A stretch of 64,000 bases of DNA, from NCBI GenBank assembly GCA_023213395.1, contig CM041465.1, positions 50,351,741 through 50,415,740 on the forward strand, written 5' to 3'. Below, in pieces: positions 54,516 through 64,000 of this stretch (its first letter is position 1; each line of letters starts with the position of its first letter). The stretch comes from Cycas panzhihuaensis (lineage: Eukaryota; Cycadophyta). The notes under the pieces were generated by a model. It saw only the letters and a program-made list of their open reading frames with translations, was not told where the DNA came from and ran no database searches. The position numbers and the translations under genes are program-made.

Positions 54516-55924
54516 CTAAGCAAAAGGGTAGCGATGGTGCTTGCCATACATACACCCTTTACACACACCATCTGAGCAGGTAACTGATGACAATCCTTCC
54601 ACCATCTTCAACCTCTTCAACAGTGCAATACTCCTATAATTAAGGTGACCGAGGCGGCTGTGCCACAACTTATTCACGTCATTCGTGCTGGCAACAAAGG
54701 TGTAGGACTTCTTCTGAGACTGGAACTTTTCAAACACCCAGAAGTTGTCCCTGAATTTCTCAGTAGCTATGACAACAAAGTTTTGTTTTGGATCCTTAAT
54801 CAGGCATTTGTCATTATAGAGCTCCACCTTCATACCTTGTTTGCAAATCTCCTGGGCTGAAAGAAGGTTCAACTACATCTTCGGTACATAATACACCCCG
54901 GTAAATTTATTTCCTGCAATGGAAACTTCATCAATACCTTCTATCGGCAAGGTGCGAGCATCACCAAGGATAATCTGAGCACCACTCTGATTTGAAGTCA
55001 TCGTATCAAAGTTTCGCCTCTGGTAAGAAATATGCTTCTGCATTCCAGAGTCAAGCACCCAATAATCTCTCTGATCGGATTCGGCTGATAAGGCTTTTGC
55101 TCGGACGCAGTGAGCAACAATGTTCTTCCCTTTGTCATCCTGGTCGACTTTGTGCTTGTCACGACGCTTGAACCAACAGTTCTTTTTGTAGTGACCATCC
55201 TTCTTGCAGTAATTGCATTTCTCGTTGCACTTCTTTTTGTCTTGAGAACTTTCTCCTGACCTCTGTATGATCTTCTCTTCCTTAGGGGCCTCCTTCCTTT
55301 GAGTTTTCATGGCTAAGGCTTGACTTGATCCAGAACCTCCAAGCATACCATGATGTTTGAGCTTGGCATCCTCTGCTATAATCAAGTTTTTAAGCCCATC
55401 AAATGTCTCTGTTTCCATCACTTCATCTCTACCATAAATGGTTTGGAATGTGGCGAAGACAGTCGACAGTTTCGACATGATTATTGCGAATAGCAACGCA
55501 TCATCGATCGAGTTTTGCTTTAGTTCCTCTAGCTTATTCTTCAAGTCGGTAATCTTGTTAAGGTAGGAGCTGATGTTGTTCTCATCCTCCACACGTGAAT
55601 TGAGTAATTCAACATCAATGCCAGACGTCTATTCGTCTGGTTCTTTTCAAATGTATCACACAGTTTTCTCCATATCTCTGTCGGTTCGTCAAGATTGTGA
55701 ATCAATGCTCTCTGGTCTGACGCCAATGACAGTTTCAACAGTCCCACGGCCATAAATTGCTTCTCTTCGAGACGAATATGCTCCTTATGGTCTAATGGAA
55801 TTGCATCCATTTTCGCCTTGGTGATTCCTCAGAGTTGATTCACCATCAGAATAAGTTCCAGATTGGCCTTCCACTCGCTGAAATTGTTACCATTGAAGAT
55901 AACTTTGGGCATAATGCGCTCCAT
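54516..55924 (-). pseudogene. Copia-5 gag, protease and GAG-pre-integrase
   Basis: Gag starts at 55924 (MERIMPKVIFNGNNFSEWKA), with a stop after LMVNQL, then LEEKQFMAVGLLKLSLASDQ and IWRKLCDTFEKNQTNRRLAL. 55592-54873 is open: EDENNISSYLNKITDLKNKL, a zinc knuckle CNYCKKDGHYKKNC, and protease YWVLDSGMQKHISYQ, where the catalytic DSG is present but the usual Ala after it is Met. GAG-pre-integrase in 54872-54516: LWHSRLGHLNYRSIALLKRL and CKGCMYGKHHRYPF. Order and spacing are normal for copia. Confidence 0.9.
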
Positions 55925-57495
55925 CTCGAGAAACAGGTTTCAATATAAGTTAAACAACACCAAAACGAACGTTTGCAAGACAAAATTGCACCCCTGTGCC
56001 CTCCTCCACCTCACGAGCACGCTTCCAAAGGCACCCAACACTGACTATACCCACGTTAAGTGAGCCACCGACTGTTTATGCCTCCTTAACCGTCAACAAA
56101 TGACCTTAAAACACCCTAAAAAGGAGTAAAAAATGACCCTTAAGGCACTCATAACGATGCTCCAGAAACAAAGGACGACTCCACATGGCTGTAGTGCACG
56201 GTCTCCTAGTCAAAAACACAAAAAATCCCCTCGATCCGTGCTCCCAACAGACCAAAAACAATCCAAATAGCCTCACGAGAAGTCTAGAATGCTTTAATTA
56301 CTTCACACTTATGGAAAAATATCATATCAATGGTTTTCAAAGGTTCTTTTTATATTTTTAAGTTGAGGGGAATATGTCAAAGGGCATATTCCCAACTAAT
56401 GCAACCTTTTAAAACACCCATGCCTTTTAACTTACACCCACGTGCTTAAAATAAAAGGCACAATATATACAATATTTACTAAGTATTAAACCTTAGTAAA
56501 TATTCCCAAAAGTCACCAACCAAAAGTCGCAATGGACGTGATAAGGGGCATGGTTATAATGTCTCCATTGAACTTCACGCGGACCAGCAGGTCAACATGC
56601 AGTTGTACAACGAGTAAACAACCTCTCCTGCAGTTGCTTAAGAACGACCAATCACCACTCTAGTAGTGCCCAATGATGAGAAAAGACACTCAGCCAAAGA
56701 TAAGGACGCCCAACTGGTAGGAAATGTGCCCAACCACCTCAGATTAGCGCCCAATCACCTTAGATCAGCGCCCAATCACTGAGGACAGTACCCAACCATC
56801 ATTAAATGGACCCAGAACAGCAACAAATCAGCCCAACCAACTCTCAATCATGCCCAGGCATGTTAATAAGTACCTGGCCAGCCTCTATATGGTTGTTTTA
56901 GGCTTTATTTATGCACACGAGTCTCCAATACTCTAAAACATATAGAGAAAATTCAATAAAACAGCCTTCTATTGCTGTAAACTTCAATCCAACACTTATA
57001 CTCAGGCAGAAAACCGCAATCAAGCTTCAATCACGTCTATAGGTGCTATACGAAGGTTTGGCAACAGGCAGTATGCAAAAATAGCCTTGTTTTATCAATT
57101 TTTTTGATATTTTGATGAGAAGTATAAAGGACTTACTTGTACATAGATGTGGCTGTCCTCAAAGTTCCAAATCACCATCAGTACGTGCTCTGCTGGCTTA
57201 AATCTTTGCAATAGATCTTGACCTGGCTTCTGATGACCCTCAACGAGCCAACTCCAACCACAAACGTAGACTTCACGCCTGAATATTGACTCCAATAACC
57301 CTTATACTCCGTTGAATAATGATTTTCATTGCTTCAACCACCACTAATACACTGTGCCTGCTTCTGCACGTTGCTGGGGTTGATGGACCCTCAAGACTTG
57401 TCTTGGGTTAGACGGCATTACCGGACAACCAACGATCACACCGCTCCGCTCAACGTCAGGCCTCGGTTGTGTAGGACCCTACAACTTGGATACCA
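55925..57495 (-). other. Copia-5 leader with short repeat array and primer-binding site
   Basis: Long untranslated leader. 56655-56870 contains repeated GCGCCCAATCACCT(T/C)AGAT-like modules (CCCAAC/TCA...). The primer-binding site is at 57495-57482 (minus strand TGGTATCCAAGTTG), which shares TGGTATC with the initiator-Met site and then differs. No gene is seen; 57295-57095 is open for 66 codons without a known motif. Confidence 0.7.
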
Positions 57496-57870
57496 TGTTC
57501 GGGAACATGAAATCATACATGAATGTTTCCAACTGTAGAATCTTTTACCATACACAGCAAGCAAACAAATATACACACATAAAACAGATGCACAGTACAT
57601 AGGATGTACGTGGGAAAACCCTTTCGGGAAAAAATCCACCACAAAAGGATCCTTTGATGGATCACTTGATTATTGCACAATGGATTGATACAACGATCTT
57701 AGATATTGAATACACAAGGCCTCAAGGCATTTATATTTTCCCAAGAGGTGTCACACGGTTAGGGTTGTGACCCTCCGAATAAGTTGCACCTTTTGGCTTC
57801 GTACCTTTTCACTTAATTAAACCACATTAACATTAACTAAGTGGTTTAATAATTAACTGCCACATTAACA
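57496..57870 (-). repeat. Copia-5 5' LTR
   Basis: 375 bp, TGTTCGGGAACATG...CACATTAACA, followed by the ATTGG duplication copy (57871-57875). It is similar to 51494-51868 with scattered substitutions. Confidence 0.95.
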
Positions 57871-59260
57871 ATTGGTAGGGTTCCGCTTTCTTTGCTAAGT
57901 TTCGTCTTTGTATTTTGTCCATGGTTGGCAGACATTGCCTCGTAACTAAAAATTCTGTTATATCTTGATACCATTCTACAGGGACGGATTCTATGTTGAA
58001 AAGTGCAGAGTCTGGAAAATCGTCTGGTATTCCAATAGCTTTTTCACCATTGTGTATTTTCGAGAGTTGGTCGGGAATAATATGGGTTTTTTTTGGTTTT
58101 ACTATTATTCGAAAGGTAAACTCTTGGAATAACATTAACCAACGACTGATTCGCCCTCTAGTAATGGTTTATTTACCAAATACATAAGTGCCTGATGATC
58201 CACATAGAATATAAAAGGGTTTGCAAGTAAATAATGGCGAAATTTTTGTAGTGCGTATACCATCCCGAGTCCTCTCTCGGTTGTTGTATAGTTCTATTCG
58301 GCTTTAGTTAACTTACGACTGGCAAAGTATATAGGTTTGTCTACATCCTTATCTCCTGGTTGTGCTAGAACACACCCAATTGCGTACTGGGAAGCATCTA
58401 CGTGCACATGGAATATTCTATTCCAGTCAGGAAAACGTAATATCAGAGTTGACGCTATGGCGTATTTTAAGGTTTCAAATGCTTTTTGTTGATCTGGCCC
58501 CCATTGTCATTCTATTTCTTTCTTCAGAAGGTCTTCTAAGGGTGTTGCTATTTGCGTGTAACCCTTTACAAATTTTCGATAATACTCTGTTAATCCCAGA
58601 AATCCTTTCACTTGTTTTTGATTCCGGGGTTGATGAAAGCGTAATATAGTTGCAACTTTAGCTGGATCGGTCATTAGTCCTTCTTTACTTACTACATGAC
58701 CAAGGAGGTTACCAAAAGGTACCAAGAAGGTACATTTTTCCGGATTCAAACGTAATTGGCTTTCTCTACAGGTTTGTAGCATTGTTCTTAAATTTTTCAT
58801 ATGATTTCTCATTACTCCATATAATGTCAAGTCATCTAGAAATACTGCCACTGTTTCTCCAATCAATTTTTTGAATATATTTAATAGTATTTGTTGGAAA
58901 ATTGCTGGAGCATTTGTAAGGCCAAGTGACATGATGCAGTATGCATATGTTCGCCATTCAGTTATAAACATAGTTTTATGTTGATCTTCAGGGGCAATAG
59001 TCACCTGATTGTAATTGCTAAATCTCTCTGTAAAGGAATGGGAAAGGGATATTTTTTGGTGATTTTATTCAACTGTCGATAGTCTACGCAACTTCGAATT
59101 TTTTCATTCTTTTTAGGTACAACGATGACAGGGCTGACCCAATTGCTATATTCAATCTTGTATATATATTTTGCTTCTAACATCTTGTCTAGTTATGCTT
59201 TTACCTTTTCCTTATATCTGGGGTTCATTCTGTAAGGTCTTTGTTTTACTGGTTTTGCCC
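57871..59260 (-). pseudogene. Gypsy-B RNase H and reverse transcriptase
   Basis: RT: 59183-59001 gives MLEAKYIYKIEYSNWVSPVI, VPKKNEKIRSCVDYRQLNK; 59004-58507 is open for 165 codons with TIAPEDQHKTMFITEWRTYA, LTNAPAIFQQILLNIFKKLI, the active site VFLDDLTLYG (intact), the CTFLVPFGNLLGHVVSKEGL thumb and KQVKGFLGLTEYYRKFVKGY. RNase H continues to 57833: LMLFQEFTFRIIVKPKKTHI, HIIPDQLSKIHNGEKAIG. A small deletion near 59030 removes the FSGYNQ block. It is one of the best preserved gypsy RT regions here. Confidence 0.9.
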
Positions 59261-59269
59261 TTTCGATTA

Positions 59270-60370
59270 AATCTATGTGGTGCATTCCTATTTCAGGAGG
59301 GATTCCTTTGAGGTCTTTATAGGACCAAGTAAAAACATCTTGGTATTCGTCGAATAGTGCTTAGGCTTCTGCCACTATTTTTTCATCTCAATAATTGCCG
59401 ATTGTAATGTTCTTAGGGTCTTCTTTTGTTTAAAGGTTAATTTGAGTTGTTTTTGGCTCTCCTTGTCGCCTTTCTCCCCCCTCTGGATGAGTAGTTGTAT
59501 CCTCTATAACTCTTTGTTCATATCTCAATTCCGTATATTTTGCAGGTAGGTTTTTTGCTTCTTCCTCTTTGTGATCGTTGTTCTTTGTGTCACTAATGTT
59601 TTCAATTGACATTAAATTCCTTTCTACCTTTTTACTTATATCCCTTATGTTTTTTAATAGTTTATTTATGGTCTGGTTGTTAGAAGAATAGGAAAAGGCT
59701 TGGACAAATGCTTGTTCTATTTCTTCCCATGTTACTTGTCGGAGTTGTTTTTGTTTTAGGAACCATTTTTTTGTTAAGGTTCCTAGGGTATGGATGAAAA
59801 GATGGGCCCAATGTAGTTTGGGAATACTCTAGTGTCTCCATAATCTTTTACACCTAAGGAGATGCTTGTTTGGGAATTCTCCTACTAAGAATCCTGAGAT
59901 GGTGAAGTTTTGGGGTGCATCAAACCTTATTCTAAAGGTTGATTGCAAGTTATTCCAAGTTTGTAAGTTATGGTGATGAGCTATGTACCACCACCAGGCA
60001 TTATCTTGAAGGGATATTACAAAATCAGCTACCCATTGTTTTTTATCTATGATTGTGTATTGTAATCAATGTTCCATACATCAGATTAAGTGGTTTGTGC
60101 TCTCCATTCTTTTCCCTAAGAATGTAGGTGTTTGTTTTTGCCTTATGGATCTATCTTCTGGTATAAGTTCTACAAGGTGAACAATTTTTGCAACCTTTTG
60201 CAAGCTATCTTTCATTTCAGTGTCACTAGGAAGGGTTACTAAAAGAGAGGTTGGTGAGTCTAAGGGAGATTCTTGGTTGGGGATAGGATATTTCACCTCA
60301 TCCTGTTGGGTTTTGGTGGAAGGGTTTGGAAGGATATCCCTAGAGTCCGAAGGAAGATTGGCCAAATCTC
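59270..60370 (-). pseudogene. Gypsy-B second gag/capsid-like domain, between protease and RT
   Basis: 60365-60081 (MANLPSDSRDILPNPSTKTQ...FLGKRMESTNHLI) leads into the domain: CMEH, stop, LQYTIIDKKQWVADFVISLQ, DNAWWWYIAHHHNLQTWNN, LQSTFRIRFDAPQNFTISGF, FPNKHLLRCKRLW (about 60110-59840). This is the Retrotrans_gag pattern and matches the same place in gypsy-A. Then come VTWEEIEQAFVQAFSYSSNN, VERNLMSIENISDTKNNDHK and the approach to RT (DVFTWSYKDLKGIPPEIGMH). The TW..L...F..RF core is intact with few stops. Function unknown; perhaps a duplicated capsid. Confidence 0.7.
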
Positions 60371-61230
60371 CTAATTTGACTCTGGGCTGGAGGACGGGGA
60401 TATGGTGTGAAGAAAGAGGTGGGGTTGGAAATGGGGTGGATAAGAACTTATGATCAGATTTACATAGACTTTGTGTTTTATTTGAAATTTAATTTTTACT
60501 ATGCTAGTCTCTAATGGTTTTTTAAAGTTTTTGCCATACATATAATCTAAATTATTATTATTTAATTTACTGTCAATTGAAAAACATTTGGACAACAAAT
60601 TACAACGAAAGGAAGAGGGTTGCACTTCATACACGTTGTCCATCCAATATCGGATCATATCATTGGTCTCATTCTCGTTGGATGATGCTTTAGATGGCAA
60701 TTCTCTGTACATATTAGGTTTGTATTTCCAGTCATCATTTATAGAATTGGTCTCCTCCATTGTGTGGTATAGATTGGCTTTGTCGAATGTAGAAGAAGTT
60801 TCTTGAGTGACAATTGTCGTACTGGATGCATTGCCTGGAATGACTTCTACTGTATATTTACCTTTTGTCAACATAGGGAAGACAACTTTGTTTCCTCCAT
60901 TTGTGAGGGTAAATGTTACATCTTTCCAACTTTGTAAGCACTCGGTTTGATATAACCAAGGTCTCCCTAATAGTGCTAGATAGGTAACCATATCTTTGAC
61001 AGTGTCTATGATCGTGAAGTCGACAGGAGCGATAATACCGGCTACATTTACTTGAATGTTTTCTAACCTTCCTAGTGGTTTGACTAATAGTTTGTTGGCC
61101 AACTTCAAGGATTAATTAGTTGACGCTAGTCGTGGGCTCCCAAGTTTCTTCCATGTTTGAGTAGGTAAAACATTTATTGTTGCTCCTCTGTCCATGATAA
61201 CGTTGTAAAATTTTACTCCCAACACGCAAA
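60371..61230 (-). pseudogene. Gypsy-B protease and downstream linker
   Basis: Protease core at 61200-61112: NVIMDRGATINVLPTQTWKK, where the catalytic DGG is DRG (a G-to-A-type change of GGA to AGA fits). 61108-60371 is open for 245 codons: MKLANKLLVKPLGRLENIQV, FTIIDTVKDMVTYLALLGRP, then an acidic linker (STFDKANLYHTMEETNSIND; YRELPSKASSNENETNDMI). The sequence TTTGATATAACCAAGG near 60950 is the empty counterpart of the TRIM insertion site in gypsy-A. Confidence 0.82.
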
Positions 61231-62936
61231 TATCTACTAAGGGATCCAAATCGCAATATGGTTTGATTTTATTCAAACTTCTATAAGCTTCCTTTGGGTG
61301 TATTTTTTCTTCTTTAATCCATTCAATGACTTTTCTTAATGGGATGGTTAAATTTAACTGATTCACCAAATCTTCCATTAATAGTAATTTTTGCAAAAGT
61401 TCTTCCGTTTTAGGGTTCTCTTGTAATGTTGGTTCCTTCAATTTCTTATTCCTTCTTCTATATACCTGTTTCACCTTTGGCTTCTTCAGGGGTAGCAAGT
61501 TAAGTCCTTTCTATGCAGCTTCCTCCGATGCTTTTTTTGCAGTGGCACAACGATCAATTTCTGTTTTAGGGTTAGGATAATCACCCTCGTTCCTTCGATT
61601 CTTTAAATTGACATTTTTTGGAGATTCGAGTATAATCGTTACCCCGTTTAAGGCCTTTCCCTTGCCTTTGCACTCTTAGGTGGTGTGAGTGCTTGGACCA
61701 CAGTTCTTACACAAGTATGGGCACTCTTTCTGAATCTTCGTTATTGGACACTCTGACTTTTAGTGTCCATATTTCAAGCATATCAAACATCTGCCCAGCG
61801 GAGGGTTTTTTCCTTGGGTTCTCTGATTGGGTTCTAGTTGTGTATATTGTACAAGTGTTCATATTGTTTCTTCCTCACCCTCTCCTTCGGGCGTTGGAAC
61901 CTCTGGTATTAAAGTAGCAATCCCATGTGCTGTGTGTTCCTTGGTCGCAGATGTGACACTAAGCATTTTGTTTCCAATTTCTTGTATTACATTCACACTC
62001 TTTTGTGGTGTGGGTGCTTTCTTCACAAATATAGCACCATTTCTCAATCAGAGGTTCTTTACCCCGATGTGTTTTGGAATCCTCCTTGGAATTGTCTTGA
62101 TGTTGTAATTTTAGCCTAGCCACTTCTTTCCTTAAGGCATCTATCTCTGCGCTTTCTTCTGTTTTTGTTATTTGGAATAGAGGTCTATTCAAATTCTGAG
62201 TCTTTAGCTCATTGATCTCCTCTTGCAATCTCATCACTAGGAGATCATATGCTATCCTCTTCGTGTCTATCTCTTTTTTAAAATGCAAAGGCAACTCTTG
62301 TGCATGTTTATATGATTTCAATGGGCGGGATGCCATTACATTCCTTAGCTTAGCGTTTAATCCATTTACGAAAAATGTACGTATGCTTAAATCCATAATC
62401 TTCTCATTGTTGGTTATAGTGGCAACAATCATGTCTATTTTGTTGATATAGGTCATAACTGACTCTTCGGATTTTTGTTGGATTTTTCATAGTGTTAATT
62501 CAATGATATCATTGTTTCTATATTTCAAAAATCTTGTTTCAAACTCGTTTTTAATTTCACTCCATGATTTGTTCTGGTCTAGTTGTTTGTACCATGCCAA
62601 TGGTATGCCTCTTAATGAATATGCGAACCTTTCTTTGATTTCATCTTCATTTGTAATTTTCTTGAGATTAATCAATCTCTAAAATAAATAGATATGTTTT
62701 GTAGCATCAGTTGAGTCATCAAAGATGAGTTTTCCAAACTCCCTGTGATGTGCCATTGTAAACTTATCTTTCTTCTCTTCTCTTTGAGGTGGGGTGGTTG
62801 TCTTCACTTCAGGGAACTTTTTGTAGAGTCTCCTTGGTGGCATTTCTTCCCTACTATTCTCCTTCCTGAACAAAGGATTGCGTATTGGTGATTTCAACTG
62901 AATAATCCTTGGTACTCTTGGTATTTCTACTGCTAC
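61231..62936 (-). pseudogene. Gypsy-B gag (5' end cut off)
   Basis: The capsid domain spans 62972-62487: KLIFDDSTDATKHIYLF, MINLKKITNEDEIKERFAYS, SLRGIPLAWYKQLDQNKSWS, EIKNEFETRFLKYRNND. 62456-61959 has the coiled coil (HFKKEIDTKRIAYDLLVMRL) and zinc knuckle CYICEESTHTTKEC; then CHICDQGTHSTWDC, CLICLKYGH, stop, KSEC, and CKNCGPSTHTT, stop, EC (61990-61670), four in all. 61498-61112 follows (VYRRRNKKLKEPTLQENPKT; LLMEDLVNQLNLTIP). Homology to gypsy-C stops at 62936, where a copia LTR begins, so the first ~150 codons are missing. Confidence 0.87.
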
Positions 62937-63239
62937 TATTAGAATATAATGTTTAATGAGTCTTAGGGTCAATAATATTAGAGTAATCTATCATTAGTTA
63001 AGTTAGTTTGGGTAAAAGCAATAGTCCCACATGCATTACTTTTGATGTATACCCTCTCACCTATTACATATATAAAGGTGGGTAAAGGTAATATAAAAGA
63101 CAAGTAATCATAAAGACTCATATAGAGTCTATGGTTCCTTTGGTTTTGTGATGTGATCTATTTAGGTTGAGTTAATCTATTACGGTTTTTCTCCTTGATA
63201 TTGTTTGATTGATGAATGCCTTTCATGTTGAATTCAACA
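62937..63239 (+). repeat. Copia-type 5' LTR and primer-binding site, inserted in gypsy-B gag
   Basis: Gypsy homology breaks exactly at TATTAGAATATAATG (TG to TA change expected at the start), and the LTR ends ATTCAACA at 63239. It is followed without spacer by TAGCATCAGAGCA, two changes from the primer-binding site TGGTATCAGAGCA. About 303 bp. The presumed left target copy is GCTAC (62932-62936); the right end of the element is outside the window. Confidence 0.6.
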
Positions 63240-63254
63240 TAGCATCAGAGCAAG

Positions 63255-63940
63255 CTTCCACATCAGTGTAACTGCAGGTTGCATCCTATAGCATTCCTAA
63301 ATATGGTCATAAATATAGCTTATGACCATTCAAATCAAAGGTCTCTGAACGACGATTCCAACGATCCGCACGAGTTAATTCGACATCTGTATCAAAAGTT
63401 ATGACCATTTAAAGTTGGCACTGCCGATTTTGGAGAAGTCTGGCCGACTTCTATTGGTGCAGTATTAAGAATAATATCATCTTTTCTGGCCGACTTGTAT
63501 TGCTATCCGTTGGCCGCCTATATAAGGAGGATTTGCGGCCTCATTTCATCATCATCGAAGAAGTCTTGGTACGCAATATTTTCGGCCCTTTTGAGGAGCT
63601 TGTGGAGGAACCTCGCCTCGAAGAGGGATTCTTTATCGTCAGTAATTTGCAGGATCTTTTGGTAACGTTGTATCTATTACTTTATATTCATTTCATACCA
63701 TTTTATATTTGTATTCAAGTGGATTTGTATTATTGCTCTCTTGATTGGATATTTTGCAAGTGCATTTGGTGGATATTTTGTCTATTTCTATAAAATCTGT
63801 TAGAAGAATTCTGTGAGGTTGCTACAAGTGGTATCAGAGCTTCGTTCGAAGCGGGTATTTAGCGTGTCTCTGCAAGAAATATCTGAGAAACTTTTTTCAA
63901 TAGAACGGAGTTAAGGTCGGGAAAAACCACAATAGGAAAA
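63255..63940 (+). other. Second LTR end and primer-binding site near the window end
   Basis: A second, better preserved primer-binding site TGGTATCAGAGC lies at 63829-63840, two bases after GGTTGCTACA (LTR end at 63826). A TATA box CTATATAAGG is at about 63518-63527. So another 5' LTR ends here, but I cannot place its start. A hairpin ATGGTCATAA...TTATGACCAT with a 7-nt loop is at 63303-63329. GGCCGACTT occurs twice (about 63441 and 63489). Confidence 0.6.
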
Positions 63941-64000
63941 ATGGTGCTCCAAGCCTCCCAGGGAATCGAGGACGTGTCAAAAAGGGTGGACCATTTGGAT
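63941..64000 (+). CDS. Start of a retrotransposon gag (partial)
   Basis: ATG at 63941 in an A-rich context opens a frame MVLQASQGIEDVSKRVDHLD that runs off the window. Its place about 100 bp after a primer-binding site fits the start of gag. Twenty codons are too few to assign a lineage; the amphipathic spacing would fit a coiled coil. Confidence 0.4.
   Translation, partial: MVLQASQGIEDVSKRVDHLD

Larger units (their letters stand above)
51494..57870 (-). mobile_element. Copia-5: full-length Ty1/copia element, 6.4 kb
   Basis: LTRs of 375 bp at 51494-51868 and 57496-57870, perfect ATTGG duplications (51489-51493 and 57871-57875), primer-binding site (minus strand TGGTATCCAAGTTG) at 57495-57482 and polypurine tract CACATTAAGGGGGGA next to the 3' LTR. 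Gag, protease, integrase, RT and RNase H run on the minus strand. A 1.5-kb leader contains a short repeat array. RT is YVND and integrase has Lys for the catalytic Glu, so it is dead. Confidence 0.95.
39347..62936 (-). mobile_element. Gypsy-B: Ty3/gypsy element of the same family, 5' end outside the window
   Basis: The 3' LTR at 39347-40068 is followed by ORFX, then gypsy-C (inserted at 41277-49869), the palindrome region, integrase, copia-5 (51494-57870), RNase H, RT, second gag-like domain, protease and gag up to 62936, where a copia-type LTR begins. The joins at 41276/49870 and 51493/57871 read straight across when compared with the other gypsy copies and have matching target duplications. 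The gag start and 5' LTR would lie beyond 64000. Stops and a lost integrase Asp show decay. Confidence 0.9.

Overview
The window is a stretch of nuclear DNA from a land plant with a large, repeat-rich genome. Nearly all of it is LTR retrotransposons nested inside one another. The plant assignment rests on Ty1/copia and Ty3/gypsy proteins of plant type, on primer-binding sites matching the plant initiator-methionine tRNA (TGGTATCAGAGC and variants), and on a captured fragment of a plant CLASP microtubule-associated gene. A gymnosperm or another giant-genome lineage would fit, but nothing here fixes the species. I see no intact host gene, tRNA, rRNA or CRISPR array.

Layout. Background DNA (1-2153 and 38251-39346) carries two large minus-strand gypsy elements of one family. 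Gypsy-A spans 2154-38245 with target-site duplication (TSD) CTCTA. Gypsy-B starts at 39347 and is cut by another insertion at 62937. Inside gypsy-A lie copia-0 (2616-11743, in the 3' LTR, itself hosting copia-1 at 5523-10717, TSD AAGTT); a copia 3' fragment (13176-15020); copia-2 (16994-32033, TSD GTACA/GTAGA, itself hosting copia-3 at 18935-25981, TSD TTGAT); and a 274-bp TRIM (34634-34907, TSD GATAT/GATAC). Inside gypsy-B lie gypsy-C (41277-49869, TSD GTGAT), copia-5 (51494-57870, TSD ATTGG) and a copia-type LTR at 62937. Nesting reaches three levels.

The three gypsy copies share an unusual plan, read 5' to 3' on the minus strand: LTR, short leader, gag with a capsid-like domain, four CCHC zinc knuckles, a DGG-type protease, a second capsid/gag-like domain, reverse transcriptase (RT), RNase H, integrase, a non-coding region rich in CRTTCC-N-GGAAYG palindromes, a same-sense extra ORF (called ORFX here), and the 3' LTR. 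The LTR is about 0.64-0.72 kb with TGTTG...CAACA ends. I do not recognise this combination, and it is the most interesting thing in the window.

All autonomous-type copies are decayed. Most stops and lost catalytic residues can be explained by C-to-T or G-to-A changes, as expected for methylated, silenced repeats. Copia-1 has the most similar LTR pair and is probably among the younger insertions. All calls come from reading the sequence; no database search was possible.
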